Shown here: in pieces, positions 1 through 7,071 of the stretch
Layout: each line of letters begins with the position of its first letter
How positions within the stretch are numbered: position 1 is the stretch's first letter
Assembly (NCBI GenBank): GCA_018823325.1
Contig: JAHJIJ010000021.1
Span: 1-64,000, forward strand
Origin: Alphaproteobacteria bacterium
GTDB taxonomy: Bacteria; Pseudomonadota; Alphaproteobacteria; Sphingomonadales; Sphingomonadaceae
Length of the DNA: 64,000 nucleotides
Reading direction: 5' to 3'
The notes under the pieces: model-generated
What the model was told of the DNA's origin: nothing
Database searches by the model: none
What the model saw: only the letters and a program-made list of their open reading frames with translations
Translations under genes and position numbers: made by a program

Positions 1-6
1 CATGCC

Positions 7-121
7 TGCCCGCGATCGCGCGAAATCAGTGCCCGCGATCGTGTGAAATAGGTGCCCGGCTTCCCGTGAAATCGCTGCCCGCGATCAGATGAAATCAGTG
101 CCCGCGATCACGCGAAACGCG
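7..121. repeat. Five 23-bp tandem repeats, probable end of an IS21-family element
   Basis: Five consecutive 23-bp units start at 7, 30, 53, 76 and 99. Four carry TGCCCGCGATC followed by a variable triplet and GAAA; the third unit is diverged (TGCCCGGCTTC). Multiple internal repeats at the ends are typical of IS21-family elements, where they bind the IstA transposase. No istA or istB is visible, so the body would lie to the left of the window. If the element ends in CA, as IS21 members do, the junction could be near 110. The family assignment is inference from repeat architecture only. Confidence 0.5.
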
Positions 122-149
122 CACTCCAATCCACGAAACGGGGGAACAA

Positions 150-377
150 ATGAAAGATACGACTGGCCTTGGCCTCAATCACATTGCTCGCTCCTGCCTT
201 TGCGGCTGCGGAGCCGACTCCCTGCTAGGAGAGAGAAGGAAAGATGCCCGTGCGGAACGCGAGGCAGCAGAGCCGGACGACTGGATGGCAGCAGCACTAG
301 AAATCCGAGAGAGGGTGCACTGCTTCCTTGCACCTAGGCTCGCTAGTCATGCATCGGTAGCCATAGACGTAGCATAA
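150..377 (+). CDS. Small hypothetical protein beside the IS-like repeats
   Basis: This 75-residue frame begins at an ATG preceded by a GGGGG purine run that could act as a ribosome binding site. The product has a cysteine-rich start (CLCGCG) and an acidic, possibly helical middle part. I recognise no family. It lies immediately after the terminal repeats, so it may be a fragment of an interrupted gene rather than a functional one. The frame could be a chance opening in GC-rich DNA. Confidence 0.25.
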   Translation: MKDTTGLGLNHIARSCLCGCGADSLLGERRKDARAEREAAEPDDWMAAALEIRERVHCFLAPRLASHASVAIDVA

Positions 378-941
378 CCACTCCGAACCCGCAGGGTCCG
401 AAAGAGCTCCTGCGGGATCATCCGGACCTCTTCAAGATACCTAGGTATCTTAAGACAATCTCCCACCCTTGGTCCAAGAGTGCGGCCTAATCGTTTGCCC
501 CCCCCGGTTTCTTCCGATTTCTGGGGGAGTGCTGTTGCTCCGCAGGTGCCGCAGCCGCATCCAGAAAAAGCTCTCATCTCGGCTCAAAAACTTGCCTCTA
601 GCCAGCGCTGGCACCCTCAGGTGCCCTGAGGCGTCTTTCGGCGTTCTAAGGGCCGGGATGGGGCTATTTTTGAGATGTTTCGGACGGCTCGGGGGCACAA
701 CCGGAGCCCGAAAGAGCCTGCCATGATCGGTCCGCCCTCTAGCGGGCCTGTGAGACCCGGCGAGCGGCGGTGATAAAGGCCACGTTGACTGCGCAGTGCA
801 CCTCGCGGACCAGAGGGAGCGTGGCGGCTATGTGCGACTGCGAGGTCGCAATGCTGGCTAGTCGGGTGCCCCGTCCGGTCAAGGCCTGCTGCAAGAGGTG
901 ATACTGCGCCTTAGTTCAACGTGACTTCGACCTGCAGGGTC
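378..941. other. Non-coding stretch with a perfect 18-bp palindrome
   Basis: No convincing gene is visible. Frames at 450-698 (-) and 469-726 (+) have atypical composition and no good ribosome binding site. The stretch contains the perfect palindrome AAGATACCTAGGTATCTT at 434-451 and the word GTCCAAGAGTGCGGCC at 472-487, both echoed near 6.25 kb and listed separately. The rest shows no recognisable structure. Confidence 0.5.
434..487. promoter_or_regulatory. Palindrome plus 16-bp word, copy 1 of a repeated element
   Basis: A perfect 18-bp palindrome AAGATACCTAGGTATCTT (434-451) is followed after about 20 bp by GTCCAAGAGTGCGGCC (472-487). A second copy of the arrangement, with GATAC/GTATC arms and the identical 16-bp word, lies at 6241-6303. 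A dyad with AT-rich arms suits a dimeric repressor operator. That it is an operator of this phage-like island is inference. Confidence 0.4.
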
Positions 942-1124
942 TCACGGCCTTCCGTGCTTGATGGCGTCGACAGCGGCGTCCAGCGAGGGCGCGCAAAAGG
1001 AGAGGACATTTAGGGCTTTTTGTTCGCTGAGCGCCTGGACGGACCAGCGCATGTCTGAGTTATCGTCCCCCTCATAGGCTTCCCACTCCTCGCCGTGGAT
1101 ACGGAGGGTCAAATAGATGGCCAT
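942..1124 (-). CDS. Small hypothetical protein (60 aa)
   Basis: The ATG at 1124 was chosen because AGGAG lies ten bases upstream; an in-frame start at 1151 lacks such a site. The product begins MAIYLTLRIHGEEWEAYEGD, an alternating hydrophobic and polar pattern suggesting beta strands, and ends in a short helix-like segment (LDAAVDAIKHG). Composition is protein-like, so I consider it a real gene of the island. I recognise no family and can assign no function. Confidence 0.5.
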   Translation of the reverse strand: MAIYLTLRIHGEEWEAYEGDDNSDMRWSVQALSEQKALNVLSFCAPSLDAAVDAIKHGRP

Positions 1125-1151
1125 TTTCCTTACGCTCCTGACATGCTTCAA

Positions 1152-1532
1152 GCCGCGCTATCGCAGCCCCGATGGTCTGATAGCGTCTCCCACGGTTAGG
1201 TAGACGCTGCGAGCTTCCCAAGGTGCCAACCATCGAGCGATAATCCACACCCGTCTGCCGCAAAGGCTGGGGGCTTTCCTGTTCGTGTTGATCAGGGCGA
1301 TGCCGCCTAGAAAATGTCCGCTCCTCGCGCACCCTACAGCGCACCTCCGGCGCGATATGGACGACCTCCCTTGTGCGAGCTCGCGAGCGCCGGCTCCACC
1401 CCCTACGGGGGGACTGGGTTGCGAACGTCTGTGCGTATGCCCCTTCGGAATTGTGCGATAAAACTAATCGGAAATCTGTGGATATTACCGCCGCCCTGAG
1501 CCACACTTCGCGAGGCGTCCGAAGGGGGAATT
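1152..1532. other. Non-coding stretch without recognised features
   Basis: About 380 bp separate two small genes. A minus-strand frame covering 1072-1506 overlaps the start of the 942-1124 gene and has arginine-rich GC-driven composition without a ribosome binding site, so it is not called. A purine-rich AGGGGG just before 1533 serves the next gene. I see nothing else here. Confidence 0.4.
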
Positions 1533-1973
1533 ATGAATCTTTGGGATTTGCTGGGATATGTCGGGATAGCCATAGTCATCGGCTCCGCACTCGCGCCAGC
1601 TATGCGCCGGAAACCGAAAGACCCTCTTGCAAAGTACCCGCCTGACGTTCTCGGCTTCCTTGCAGGCTATGCTGCGCTTTATGTCCTGAACCACGCGACA
1701 AAGGATGAGGTGGCGCGGGAGCTTGCCAATATTCCGTTGGAGAAACGCTCGCTTCACACCTGGCTGAGAATGCCCGAGAAAGATCGGCTCCTGCTAGGAC
1801 AGCGGCAAATAGCGCTACAGGAGTCACCTGCATACCAGAAGGTGCAGGCGGCCAACCGGGTTGCGACCGAGCGGCTCCTAGAAGAAATGTTTACACAGGA
1901 AGAGCGGACCCGCGTAACGGAATCCCTCAGCAAACCATGGGGCTGTTTCAAAGTCCCGAAGATGCCGGAATAG
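1533..1973 (+). CDS. Hypothetical protein with one N-terminal membrane segment
   Basis: The 146-residue product starts at an ATG preceded by AAGGGGGAATT, a good ribosome binding site. Residues 5-22 (DLLGYVGIAIVIGSALAP) form a hydrophobic segment that could be a membrane anchor. A second moderately hydrophobic patch follows at about 40-52 (LGFLAGYAALYVL), and then a charged, largely helical C-terminal part. I recognise no family. Codon use is less GC-biased than in the chromosome to the right, consistent with acquired DNA. Confidence 0.6.
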   Translation: MNLWDLLGYVGIAIVIGSALAPAMRRKPKDPLAKYPPDVLGFLAGYAALYVLNHATKDEVARELANIPLEKRSLHTWLRMPEKDRLLLGQRQIALQESPAYQKVQAANRVATERLLEEMFTQEERTRVTESLSKPWGCFKVPKMPE

Positions 1974-2107
1974 TCGGTCGAAGTGAGAGCTGCAAAAAGC
2001 GCCCTGTTTCGGACGGAAAGTTGGCCTTCCTGTCCTCCCAGCTACACTAACCCCGCAGCCCTCTTTTGCTCTCCTACCGTCCAAAACAAGGCATTTTTCG
2101 TCCCATC

Positions 2108-2353
2108 CTAGACCCTCCGGCCTGTTAGCCTTGCCAGCGCCTGCCGGGCCATGATTCTGCGAGCGGCATCCCGTACAATCGCCCGGCGCTCTTGAGTTAG
2201 CCGACGTTGCTCTTTCAAGCAGGGTGCGCACCGTGCCTCATGGCCGTCGGGCTTGGTGGGATTGGATGGGAAGGCCATGAGCGGGAACGCCGCTTGGCAC
2301 CCGAGGCACCATTTGCGCCGCGCAGGGACCAGTGGGGTCTTTCTAATTGGCAT
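2108..2353 (-). CDS. Small CxxC/CxxC zinc-knuckle protein (81 aa)
   Basis: The product carries CLGC near residue 15 and CAPC about 25 residues later, separated by an F-x-x-x...DG segment. This is the arrangement of small phage and HNH-associated zinc knuckles (C-x2-C-x5-F...DG...C-x2-C). A basic helical tail follows (QRRLTQERRAIVRDAARR), so a nucleic-acid-binding role is plausible but inferred. The ATG at 2353 is preferred over an in-frame start at 2416, because homology-like content begins there. A second protein of the same design is encoded at 4465-4944. Confidence 0.55.
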   Translation of the reverse strand: MPIRKTPLVPARRKWCLGCQAAFPLMAFPSNPTKPDGHEARCAPCLKEQRRLTQERRAIVRDAARRIMARQALARLTGRRV

Positions 2354-2736
2354 GTGACCTATTCCGTACCGGCAAAAAATGGAGCGGTGTGGCGCTTCAC
2401 TATCGATGCGGCACAACTAAGTAGGAGTAGCCTCATACAGCTGTTCTTCATTAGCGATGTCTGACGATTTCGAGTTCTCCCTCAGGCTGCCCCAACGTCT
2501 ACGGAAAACTTTGACGGCAGTCGTCGCGAAGCCTTGGCAACTTAAGAGTTCGAGGTTGTTGGGCGAGCCATCCAAAGGTAACTAAGTCCGCTACTTCTAT
2601 ATACGCTTTATACGCTGCTTCGCGGCACGGGACCGATGAGAACAAAGCGCGACGGTTGGGTTTGATTTTTCGCCGCACCCTTGCACAAACCCAACGACCC
2701 ATGCTAAGGCCTCCACAGCATCTGGAGGATTGAGTC
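2354..2736. other. Intergenic stretch upstream of the HARE-HTH-like gene
   Basis: About 380 bp with no supported gene. The last bases hold GGAGG, the ribosome binding site of the gene at 2737. No hairpin, repeat or RNA gene is recognised. Confidence 0.4.
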
Positions 2737-3291
2737 ATGGACTACATCGCGACTGCCATGAGTATGAGGGCTGAGGCTTGGGCGGAGCTTGTCCAATCGC
2801 CCGCTTTCCGTGCGTTTCGTGCTGCCGATAACATGGTCATTGAGTTGGGCGGCGAATCGATCATGCCGCAATTGGGTAAAACCCCCAAACCTGTAGATGC
2901 TACCCACACTACCGACAAGCCCATCACCCGGCGGAAGCCAAGGGCGGCGGACGGCAGCCCCCGAATGACGCAGGTTGAAGCCGCTTCTAACGCGCTTAAA
3001 CAATTGGGTCCGATGGGAATCGCCATGCTCACTGAAATGGCGAAAGAGCAAGGCGCAGCGATTGGTGGCAACGATCCGGTTGCGAACTTCCGTTCTGCAC
3101 TATCCAAAGACAAGAAATTCTATAGCTTCAGGCATGAAGGTGAATACCTTTGGTGGCTTACAGATGTGCCATTGCCGGAAGGATGGAGCGAGGCGGCTGA
3201 CGATCTACTTCGCAACGCCGCCTCGCCCGATAACACAAGGCAGGAAGGGGGTGATGGCCATGCGGCCAATAATACCATTCTAGCCTCATAA
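2737..3291 (+). CDS. Small protein with a HARE-HTH-like winged-helix domain
   Basis: This is a 184-residue protein with GGAGG eleven bases before the ATG. The first 60 residues are helical and acidic; a basic linker (TRRKPRAADGSPRM) follows. Residues about 78-150 resemble the HARE-HTH fold of RpoE-delta and restriction-system proteins: an alanine-rich helix, a G-P-M turn, then NFRSALSKDKKFYSF and a final beta wing ending WWLTD. Such domains often sense or bind modified DNA, but here that is inference. The C-terminal 30 residues look disordered. No partner gene adjoins it. Confidence 0.6.
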   Translation: MDYIATAMSMRAEAWAELVQSPAFRAFRAADNMVIELGGESIMPQLGKTPKPVDATHTTDKPITRRKPRAADGSPRMTQVEAASNALKQLGPMGIAMLTEMAKEQGAAIGGNDPVANFRSALSKDKKFYSFRHEGEYLWWLTDVPLPEGWSEAADDLLRNAASPDNTRQEGGDGHAANNTILAS

Positions 3292-4079
3292 GGGCTTCCG
3301 GGGGAAACAGGCCTCCACGCCTGCCAACCTCGCAGTCCCGTTGGGGTGCAGTCGCATCCGGCCTTAGGCCGGTACCTCTCACAACTGCGCCGGTAGGAGA
3401 TCACTCTCCTACCGGCCAATTTGTATATGCTGGAAAAGTAAAGGAATTGCAAGTGTCTGGCGATGATAGCGCCCGCGACAATACTTGCTCAGAGCCGAAA
3501 TAGAGACACGGCAGGAAATGATTCCAAAGCAGCTACTTACGTGCGTATCAGAAGATTAAAAGGTCGTAGTTGCAAGGCAGGTTGGTGTCGTCGGCACAAG
3601 CAACGCTTTCGCGTTTTCCCGATCTGACGCGGAGTAGGCGCCATTTTAGGCGGGGAGGTGATCAACCCGCCGATGGGTTAGCGGGCAGCGTTTGGAATCC
3701 CGAATAAAGGCGCGCCCGCTTTGCTTGGTTCTGGGTTGCCCCATGTCCCCAGCCGACAAGGTATGGGACTGCCCCGCAGAGACTAAGTTCTCTCACCACT
3801 TCTGCTTGGCGGCGACCTTAGCCATTGCGCCGTCAACCTAAGCGGAAGACGCGGCTGAGGCAATCTGAAGCCCAGCCGCAGTTGCGGTCGTTTTCTGGAC
3901 GTAGGACATCTGTGAAGTGGCCTCAAGCGTGCTTCGACTTGCTTAGTAATGCGGCCAGGCACTTTTGGGCGTTTTACCGCGGGTGAAGGCAATTGCATCA
4001 AGAGGTTCACTGGTGAGAGCTACTGCAACTTGATCGACTAAGCCGTTCGCTGTGGCGGGCTCGCAAGCCAAGAGGTCCA
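3292..4079. other. 788-bp stretch without genes
   Basis: No frame here has protein-like composition. It contains CCGGCCTTAGGCCGG at about 3358-3372 and the perfect 28-bp hairpin at 3389-3416. Beyond these I see no recognisable feature. The stretch may be eroded phage DNA. Confidence 0.4.
3389..3416. terminator. Perfect 12-bp-stem hairpin downstream of the HARE-HTH-like gene
   Basis: GCCGGTAGGAGA (3389-3400), loop TCAC, and TCTCCTACCGGC (3405-3416) form a flawless 12-bp stem. It sits about 100 bp after the stop at 3291. There is no clean T run (CAATTTG follows), so a factor-assisted terminator, an mRNA-stabilising hairpin or a protein-binding dyad are all possible. Confidence 0.4.
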
Positions 4080-4244
4080 TTATCTCGCACATCGAACGAC
4101 ACCAGCCTTTCGCATCGCATCTGTAACGAGGCGGTCTATGTCACTTGGGGAGATTGTGTAGTTATGGCCGTGGACAGCGGAAGCAAACCGCAGGCGCGCT
4201 TCGGGCGCGAGCCTTGCGGCCGCCAGGGCTAATGGAAAACGCAT
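4080..4244 (-). CDS. Small hypothetical protein (54 aa)
   Basis: The ATG at 4244 is preceded by AAGGG seven bases upstream. The product begins MRFPLALAAARLAPEARL and ends in a helical, charged segment (SDIDRLVTDAMRKAG). It lies downstream of a row of minus-strand small genes (4409-6026) and may belong to the same transcription unit. No family is recognised. Confidence 0.4.
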   Translation of the reverse strand: MRFPLALAAARLAPEARLRFASAVHGHNYTISPSDIDRLVTDAMRKAGVVRCAR

Positions 4245-4408
4245 ATTGGGACCCTTGCTTGGGGAATGAGAAAAAAGGCCATCCAGACCCGAAAGTTGGG
4301 TGCGGGAGGCCGGGAGGTATTTGAGGTGCTGGTGGGGCGTATCGCTGCTGCACGGTCCGGGATGGTGCCTTTTTTGGGGCATCTCAGACCATGCAGCGCT
4401 GAGCGCTC

Positions 4409-4645
4409 TCAGGCGGCCTTGGACCGCTCGCTGTCGGTGCGCTCGATGCGCGCCCGAAGTGCCTTCAGGGCCTCCGGGTTGCCTGCGCAGGAAACCGGGA
4501 GAGGCCGGAAAGGGTGCAGCGGGCAATTGGCGCTCGCGCAGCAAGCCACCTGCTCCCGCCAAGTTCCGGCGGCGAGAGGGTCATGTATGCAGTCGCGGCA
4601 CTTGGCTGCGATAGCGGCGGCACGGGAATGGGTGGGGATCGACAT
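4409..4645 (-). CDS. Four-cysteine phage-type small protein
   Basis: This 78-residue protein has the layout AIAAKCRDCIHDP ... GTWREQVACC ... NCPLHPFRP. I recognise the pattern (C-x2-C, W-R-E-Q-V, N-C-P-L-x-P-x-R-P) from short prophage proteins of proteobacteria, usually annotated only as hypothetical. The cysteines probably bind zinc. The frame is overlapped on the same strand by the C-terminal half of the gene ending at 4465, which is unusual. Confidence 0.6.
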   Translation of the reverse strand: MSIPTHSRAAAIAAKCRDCIHDPLAAGTWREQVACCASANCPLHPFRPLPVSCAGNPEALKALRARIERTDSERSKAA

Positions 4646-4944
4646 ATCAGGTTCGGACCCGTGCCCAGTGAAGTGCGAGGGTCCGCTTTCATTCTAGAGA
4701 AGATGGAGCCGCGCGTGGCCTTTGCGGCGCTTTCGGCGCGGCGGCGTGGCGCTTCAGTGGAGAGGCGGTAGGACCGGCGGCGTTCGGCATCGCAGGACCG
4801 GCAGACGTGTTTGAGACGGTCGCCCGCGCGGCGGTCGGTTGCGAAGTCTGCGCACGGCTTGGCAGTGCGGCAGTGGAAACAGAACTTGAAGCCTGCCGGG
4901 ACAGGGATCGGCGGGGCTTTCGGTTTCGGGCCGGGTTTGGCCAT
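4465..4944 (-). CDS. CxxC/CxxC knuckle protein with a long overlap into the next gene
   Basis: GGAGGAGCCC precedes the ATG at 4944, a strong ribosome binding site. Residues 20-55 hold CFHC ... CRSC separated by about 26 residues with K-P and F positions, matching the knuckle layout of the protein at 2108-2353. A basic tail follows. The last 60 residues overlap the gene at 4409-4645 in another frame and have low-complexity composition. The ancestral protein may therefore have ended near 4650, with the extension reflecting a lost stop or a frameshift. Confidence 0.5.
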   Translation of the reverse strand: MAKPGPKPKAPPIPVPAGFKFCFHCRTAKPCADFATDRRAGDRLKHVCRSCDAERRRSYRLSTEAPRRRAESAAKATRGSIFSRMKADPRTSLGTGPNLICRSPPIPVPPLSQPSAATAYMTLSPPELGGSRWLAARAPIARCTLSGLSRFPAQATRRP

Positions 4945-5009
4945 GGGCTCCTCCAAGAGCGCTGAGGGGAACCGGGGGACAGCCGAAGCTGCCCCTCGAC
5001 CGTTAGGGA

Positions 5010-5309
5010 TTAGCCGTCGCGGGCCAGCCCGCAGCCGTCACGCCCGTTGCGCTCAGGCTTGGGTTTGACAGTGACGGTCGGCGGGGCCGCAGGGGCGACC
5101 TGCACTTGCACAGGGGCAAGCGGGGGATAGCCTTGGGGTTTGTAGGTGGCCCCGTAGGATTCCACCGTCATTCCGTTGGCCAGGACAACGCTGCTGGTGA
5201 CAACGGCGCTGGTGCCTTCGTAGGGGTCGATTGAGGGACCGGGAGAGTAGCGGGAGGCGTTCTCCCGCCCGGAGTAAATCCGCCCGACGCCTCGCCGGTA
5301 GATGACCAC
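5010..5309 (-). CDS. Hypothetical protein (99 aa), proline-rich C-terminus
   Basis: The gene starts at GTG (5309), four bases after the stop of the 5313-6026 gene, so the two are probably co-translated. The product is tyrosine- and proline-rich (YKPQGYPPLAPVQVQVAP), with a likely flexible C-terminal half. I recognise no domain. The position in a run of minus-strand small genes suggests a phage-structural or accessory origin, which is inference. Confidence 0.5.
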   Translation of the reverse strand: MVIYRRGVGRIYSGRENASRYSPGPSIDPYEGTSAVVTSSVVLANGMTVESYGATYKPQGYPPLAPVQVQVAPAAPPTVTVKPKPERNGRDGCGLARDG

Positions 5310-5312
5310 GGC

Positions 5313-6026
5313 TTAGACCCGATTGACGCGGCCCATTCGGGCGCGGTTCTCGGCGCGGCTTTCAATCTCTTCCTCGATCAGCTTGGCATCGCCACGGCGC
5401 TTGGCCTCCTGATGAATGTGGAGATCGATCAGGCGGTTCTTCCGCCGCTCAAGCTCACGTTGCCGGGCCTGCTCAAGACGACGCTGCGCCCCTTCGCCGC
5501 TGGTGAGGTTATCGATGTTGGCAAAGAGGACCTGAAGGGTACGGTTGAGGTCATTGTAGCTCTTGCTTCCAACCGGATGCTTCAGGGTGGCCTCTCCGCT
5601 CTGGAGATCACGCGAAGCCACCTCGGCTAGCTCTTCCATGATACGCTGCGTCTCGCGTTCAAGCTGTCGGACCTCTGCGGCCAAGGTCGCCTGCTCTTCC
5701 ACAACAGCGTTGACGCCGGGCTGAGGCGCAACCCGGAGGCGGGCGGCTCGGGCAAGTTCCGCATGACGCCGCTGCACAAGCTCGGCTTCCTTGGCTGCTC
5801 TGATTTCAACGGGAAGCTGGTTGACCTGCTGCATGATCGGCCCCCGGTCTTCCGGCGGCAGAGCCTCAACCTTCGTGGGAAGCGCCGCGAGCTTGGCCAG
5901 AAAGACCGGATCGCCCTTGGCTGAGGGAGAGCTTGGAACAGTCAGATAATCCTCAGAGTCGATTTCGGCGAGGATGTCCTCATCGCTGGGAAGGAAGTTG
6001 GAGGGGTCAGAGTTGGGGTCTGTCAT
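5313..6026 (-). CDS. Coiled-coil protein of the phage-like island (237 aa)
   Basis: The product starts with an acidic, disordered 40-residue segment (SDEDILAEIDSEDYLTVP). The centre contains heptad-like helices (LAAEVRQLERETQRIMEELA), and the end is a long charged helix (RQRELERRKNRLIDLHIH). No enzymatic motif is visible. Length and architecture would suit a phage scaffold or DNA-packaging accessory protein, but no diagnostic neighbour (terminase, portal) is present. The gene appears intact, with an ATG at 6026. Confidence 0.55.
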   Translation of the reverse strand: MTDPNSDPSNFLPSDEDILAEIDSEDYLTVPSSPSAKGDPVFLAKLAALPTKVEALPPEDRGPIMQQVNQLPVEIRAAKEAELVQRRHAELARAARLRVAPQPGVNAVVEEQATLAAEVRQLERETQRIMEELAEVASRDLQSGEATLKHPVGSKSYNDLNRTLQVLFANIDNLTSGEGAQRRLEQARQRELERRKNRLIDLHIHQEAKRRGDAKLIEEEIESRAENRARMGRVNRV

Positions 6027-6359
6027 TCAAGTGACCTTATGCGGGTTGATGAAATGAGACGGGGCGTCTCGGCTGTCTCGGCACTCATGCCGGGATGGGG
6101 TTGCGTCTGTCCGGCTCCCGCCCCGCAACCCGGAGCACAGACAGACGCGCAGCAACGAGCAACCGCCGAATGTGGAAAGCGGCTGGCCGGTGCTGAGAAG
6201 GTGTTGAAGGTGGACTTGAGGGGGCCGGGGGAGTCCTGAGGATACTCTAGAGGTATCTATGGATGTGAACCGGGGGAGGGATTATTAGTCCAAGAGTGCG
6301 GCCGAATTGTGAGGCACTGTGAGGCGCGGCAGAAAAGCCTCCTCGCTGCCGGTGGACAT
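6027..6359. other. Intergenic region with the second palindrome element
   Basis: No gene is supported. A frame at 6039-6239 (+) lacks protein-like composition. The region contains the repeated dyad and 16-bp word at 6241-6303. It also contains, on the minus strand, the out-of-frame continuation of the AntA-type gene that ends at 6360. Confidence 0.4.
6241..6303. promoter_or_regulatory. Palindrome plus 16-bp word, copy 2
   Basis: GATACTCTAGAGGTATC (6241-6257) is an imperfect version of the dyad at 434-451. GTCCAAGAGTGCGGCC at 6288-6303 is identical to 472-487. The spacing differs by about 8 bp. The element lies next to the antirepressor-like gene, which would fit a phage operator, though that is inference. 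Confidence 0.4.
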
Positions 6360-6668
6360 CTACTTGGAAACAGCGGAAAATTGCCGGGTCTCGCGTCCTC
6401 GCTCGGTCCTCTCGATCATGGCCAGTTCCTTCGCCATGTCGATTGTGATGAGGTAGTCCTTGCGGGGGCGTCCTCCGGTTTTGGTGTTGTGGCACCAAAA
6501 GTCTGCGCCTTCCTCAAAGCCGTATTCAGCGAGGCGCTCTCGCATCCATTGATTGAACTGCCACTTGACCCCCAGCCAAGCATGAAGAGCCCGAGCGTCG
6601 AACATCTGGCGTCCTTCGTGGGTCTGGGGCGGGAGGGCCACCCGGTTTACCCCCGCCCTTGTCCACAA
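6360..6668 (-). CDS. AntA/AntB-type phage antirepressor, C-terminally disrupted
   Basis: The domain is clear: FDARALHAWLGV, WMRERLAEYGFEEGADF, then KDYLITIDMAKELAMIERTE and GRETR, the AntA signature of phage antirepressors. These bind and inactivate a repressor. Only a TTG is available at 6668; an ATG at 6605 with AAGGA six bases upstream is a likely start but removes a few N-terminal residues. After GRETRQF the frame stops at once. In the next frame FRCFQ follows, resembling the conserved YFIxCE end of the motif, so one base appears lost in the run AATTTTCC. Probably a pseudogene. Confidence 0.6.
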   Translation of the reverse strand: MWTRAGVNRVALPPQTHEGRQMFDARALHAWLGVKWQFNQWMRERLAEYGFEEGADFWCHNTKTGGRPRKDYLITIDMAKELAMIERTERGRETRQFSAVSK

Positions 6669-6721
6669 TCATGAGATCGCAATTGCGCCGACCCCCTTTA
6701 CTTCAGAGACGAGGGGTAGTT

Positions 6722-6922
6722 ATGTCCGAAGGACACACACCTCCTAACCTTTTTTGGTTGGCGAGGAATCCGATGAAAATTTGGGAAGCTGCAAGTTTGA
6801 TCGTCAAGGCCTTCTTGGCCCGAGGTCACCCCGGACTTGCTCTAGCAGCGTTAGGCATCATCGCGCTGGTCGCGGTCGGCTTCGCCGCCGCCCCCATCGC
6901 TGCAATCCTGCTGCTTCGTTGA
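6722..6922 (+). CDS. Small membrane protein (66 aa)
   Basis: The ATG at 6722 is preceded by GAGGGG. The first 25 residues are soluble (MSEGHTPPNLFWLARNPMK). Residues about 40-65 (LALAALGIIALVAVGFAAAP) form one transmembrane segment, followed by a short AILLLR end. It lies between the antirepressor fragment and the integrase. Small single-pass proteins of this kind are common in prophage remnants. No family is recognised. Confidence 0.5.
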   Translation: MSEGHTPPNLFWLARNPMKIWEAASLIVKAFLARGHPGLALAALGIIALVAVGFAAAPIAAILLLR

Positions 6923-7071
6923 CCCCGCTTGCGGCTTTGGCAGCATCCTCCGGCCCCCTTGAAGCCTCCACCAGACCCGGTAAGCCTCCCTCGGCCCCGG
7001 CCCACTCCGGGGGGGTCAGCGAACCGCCCTTGGCAGGGCACAGGGAGGTGGCGGGTTCCTCACTCGCCGCT

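Noticed and set aside
1..121. CRISPR array
   Set aside because: Units are contiguous 23-mers without unique spacers, so this is a tandem repeat of the IS-end type.
1072..1506. A 144-residue minus-strand frame
   Set aside because: It overlaps the better supported gene at 942-1124, lacks a ribosome binding site and is arginine-rich as expected for GC-driven shadow frames.
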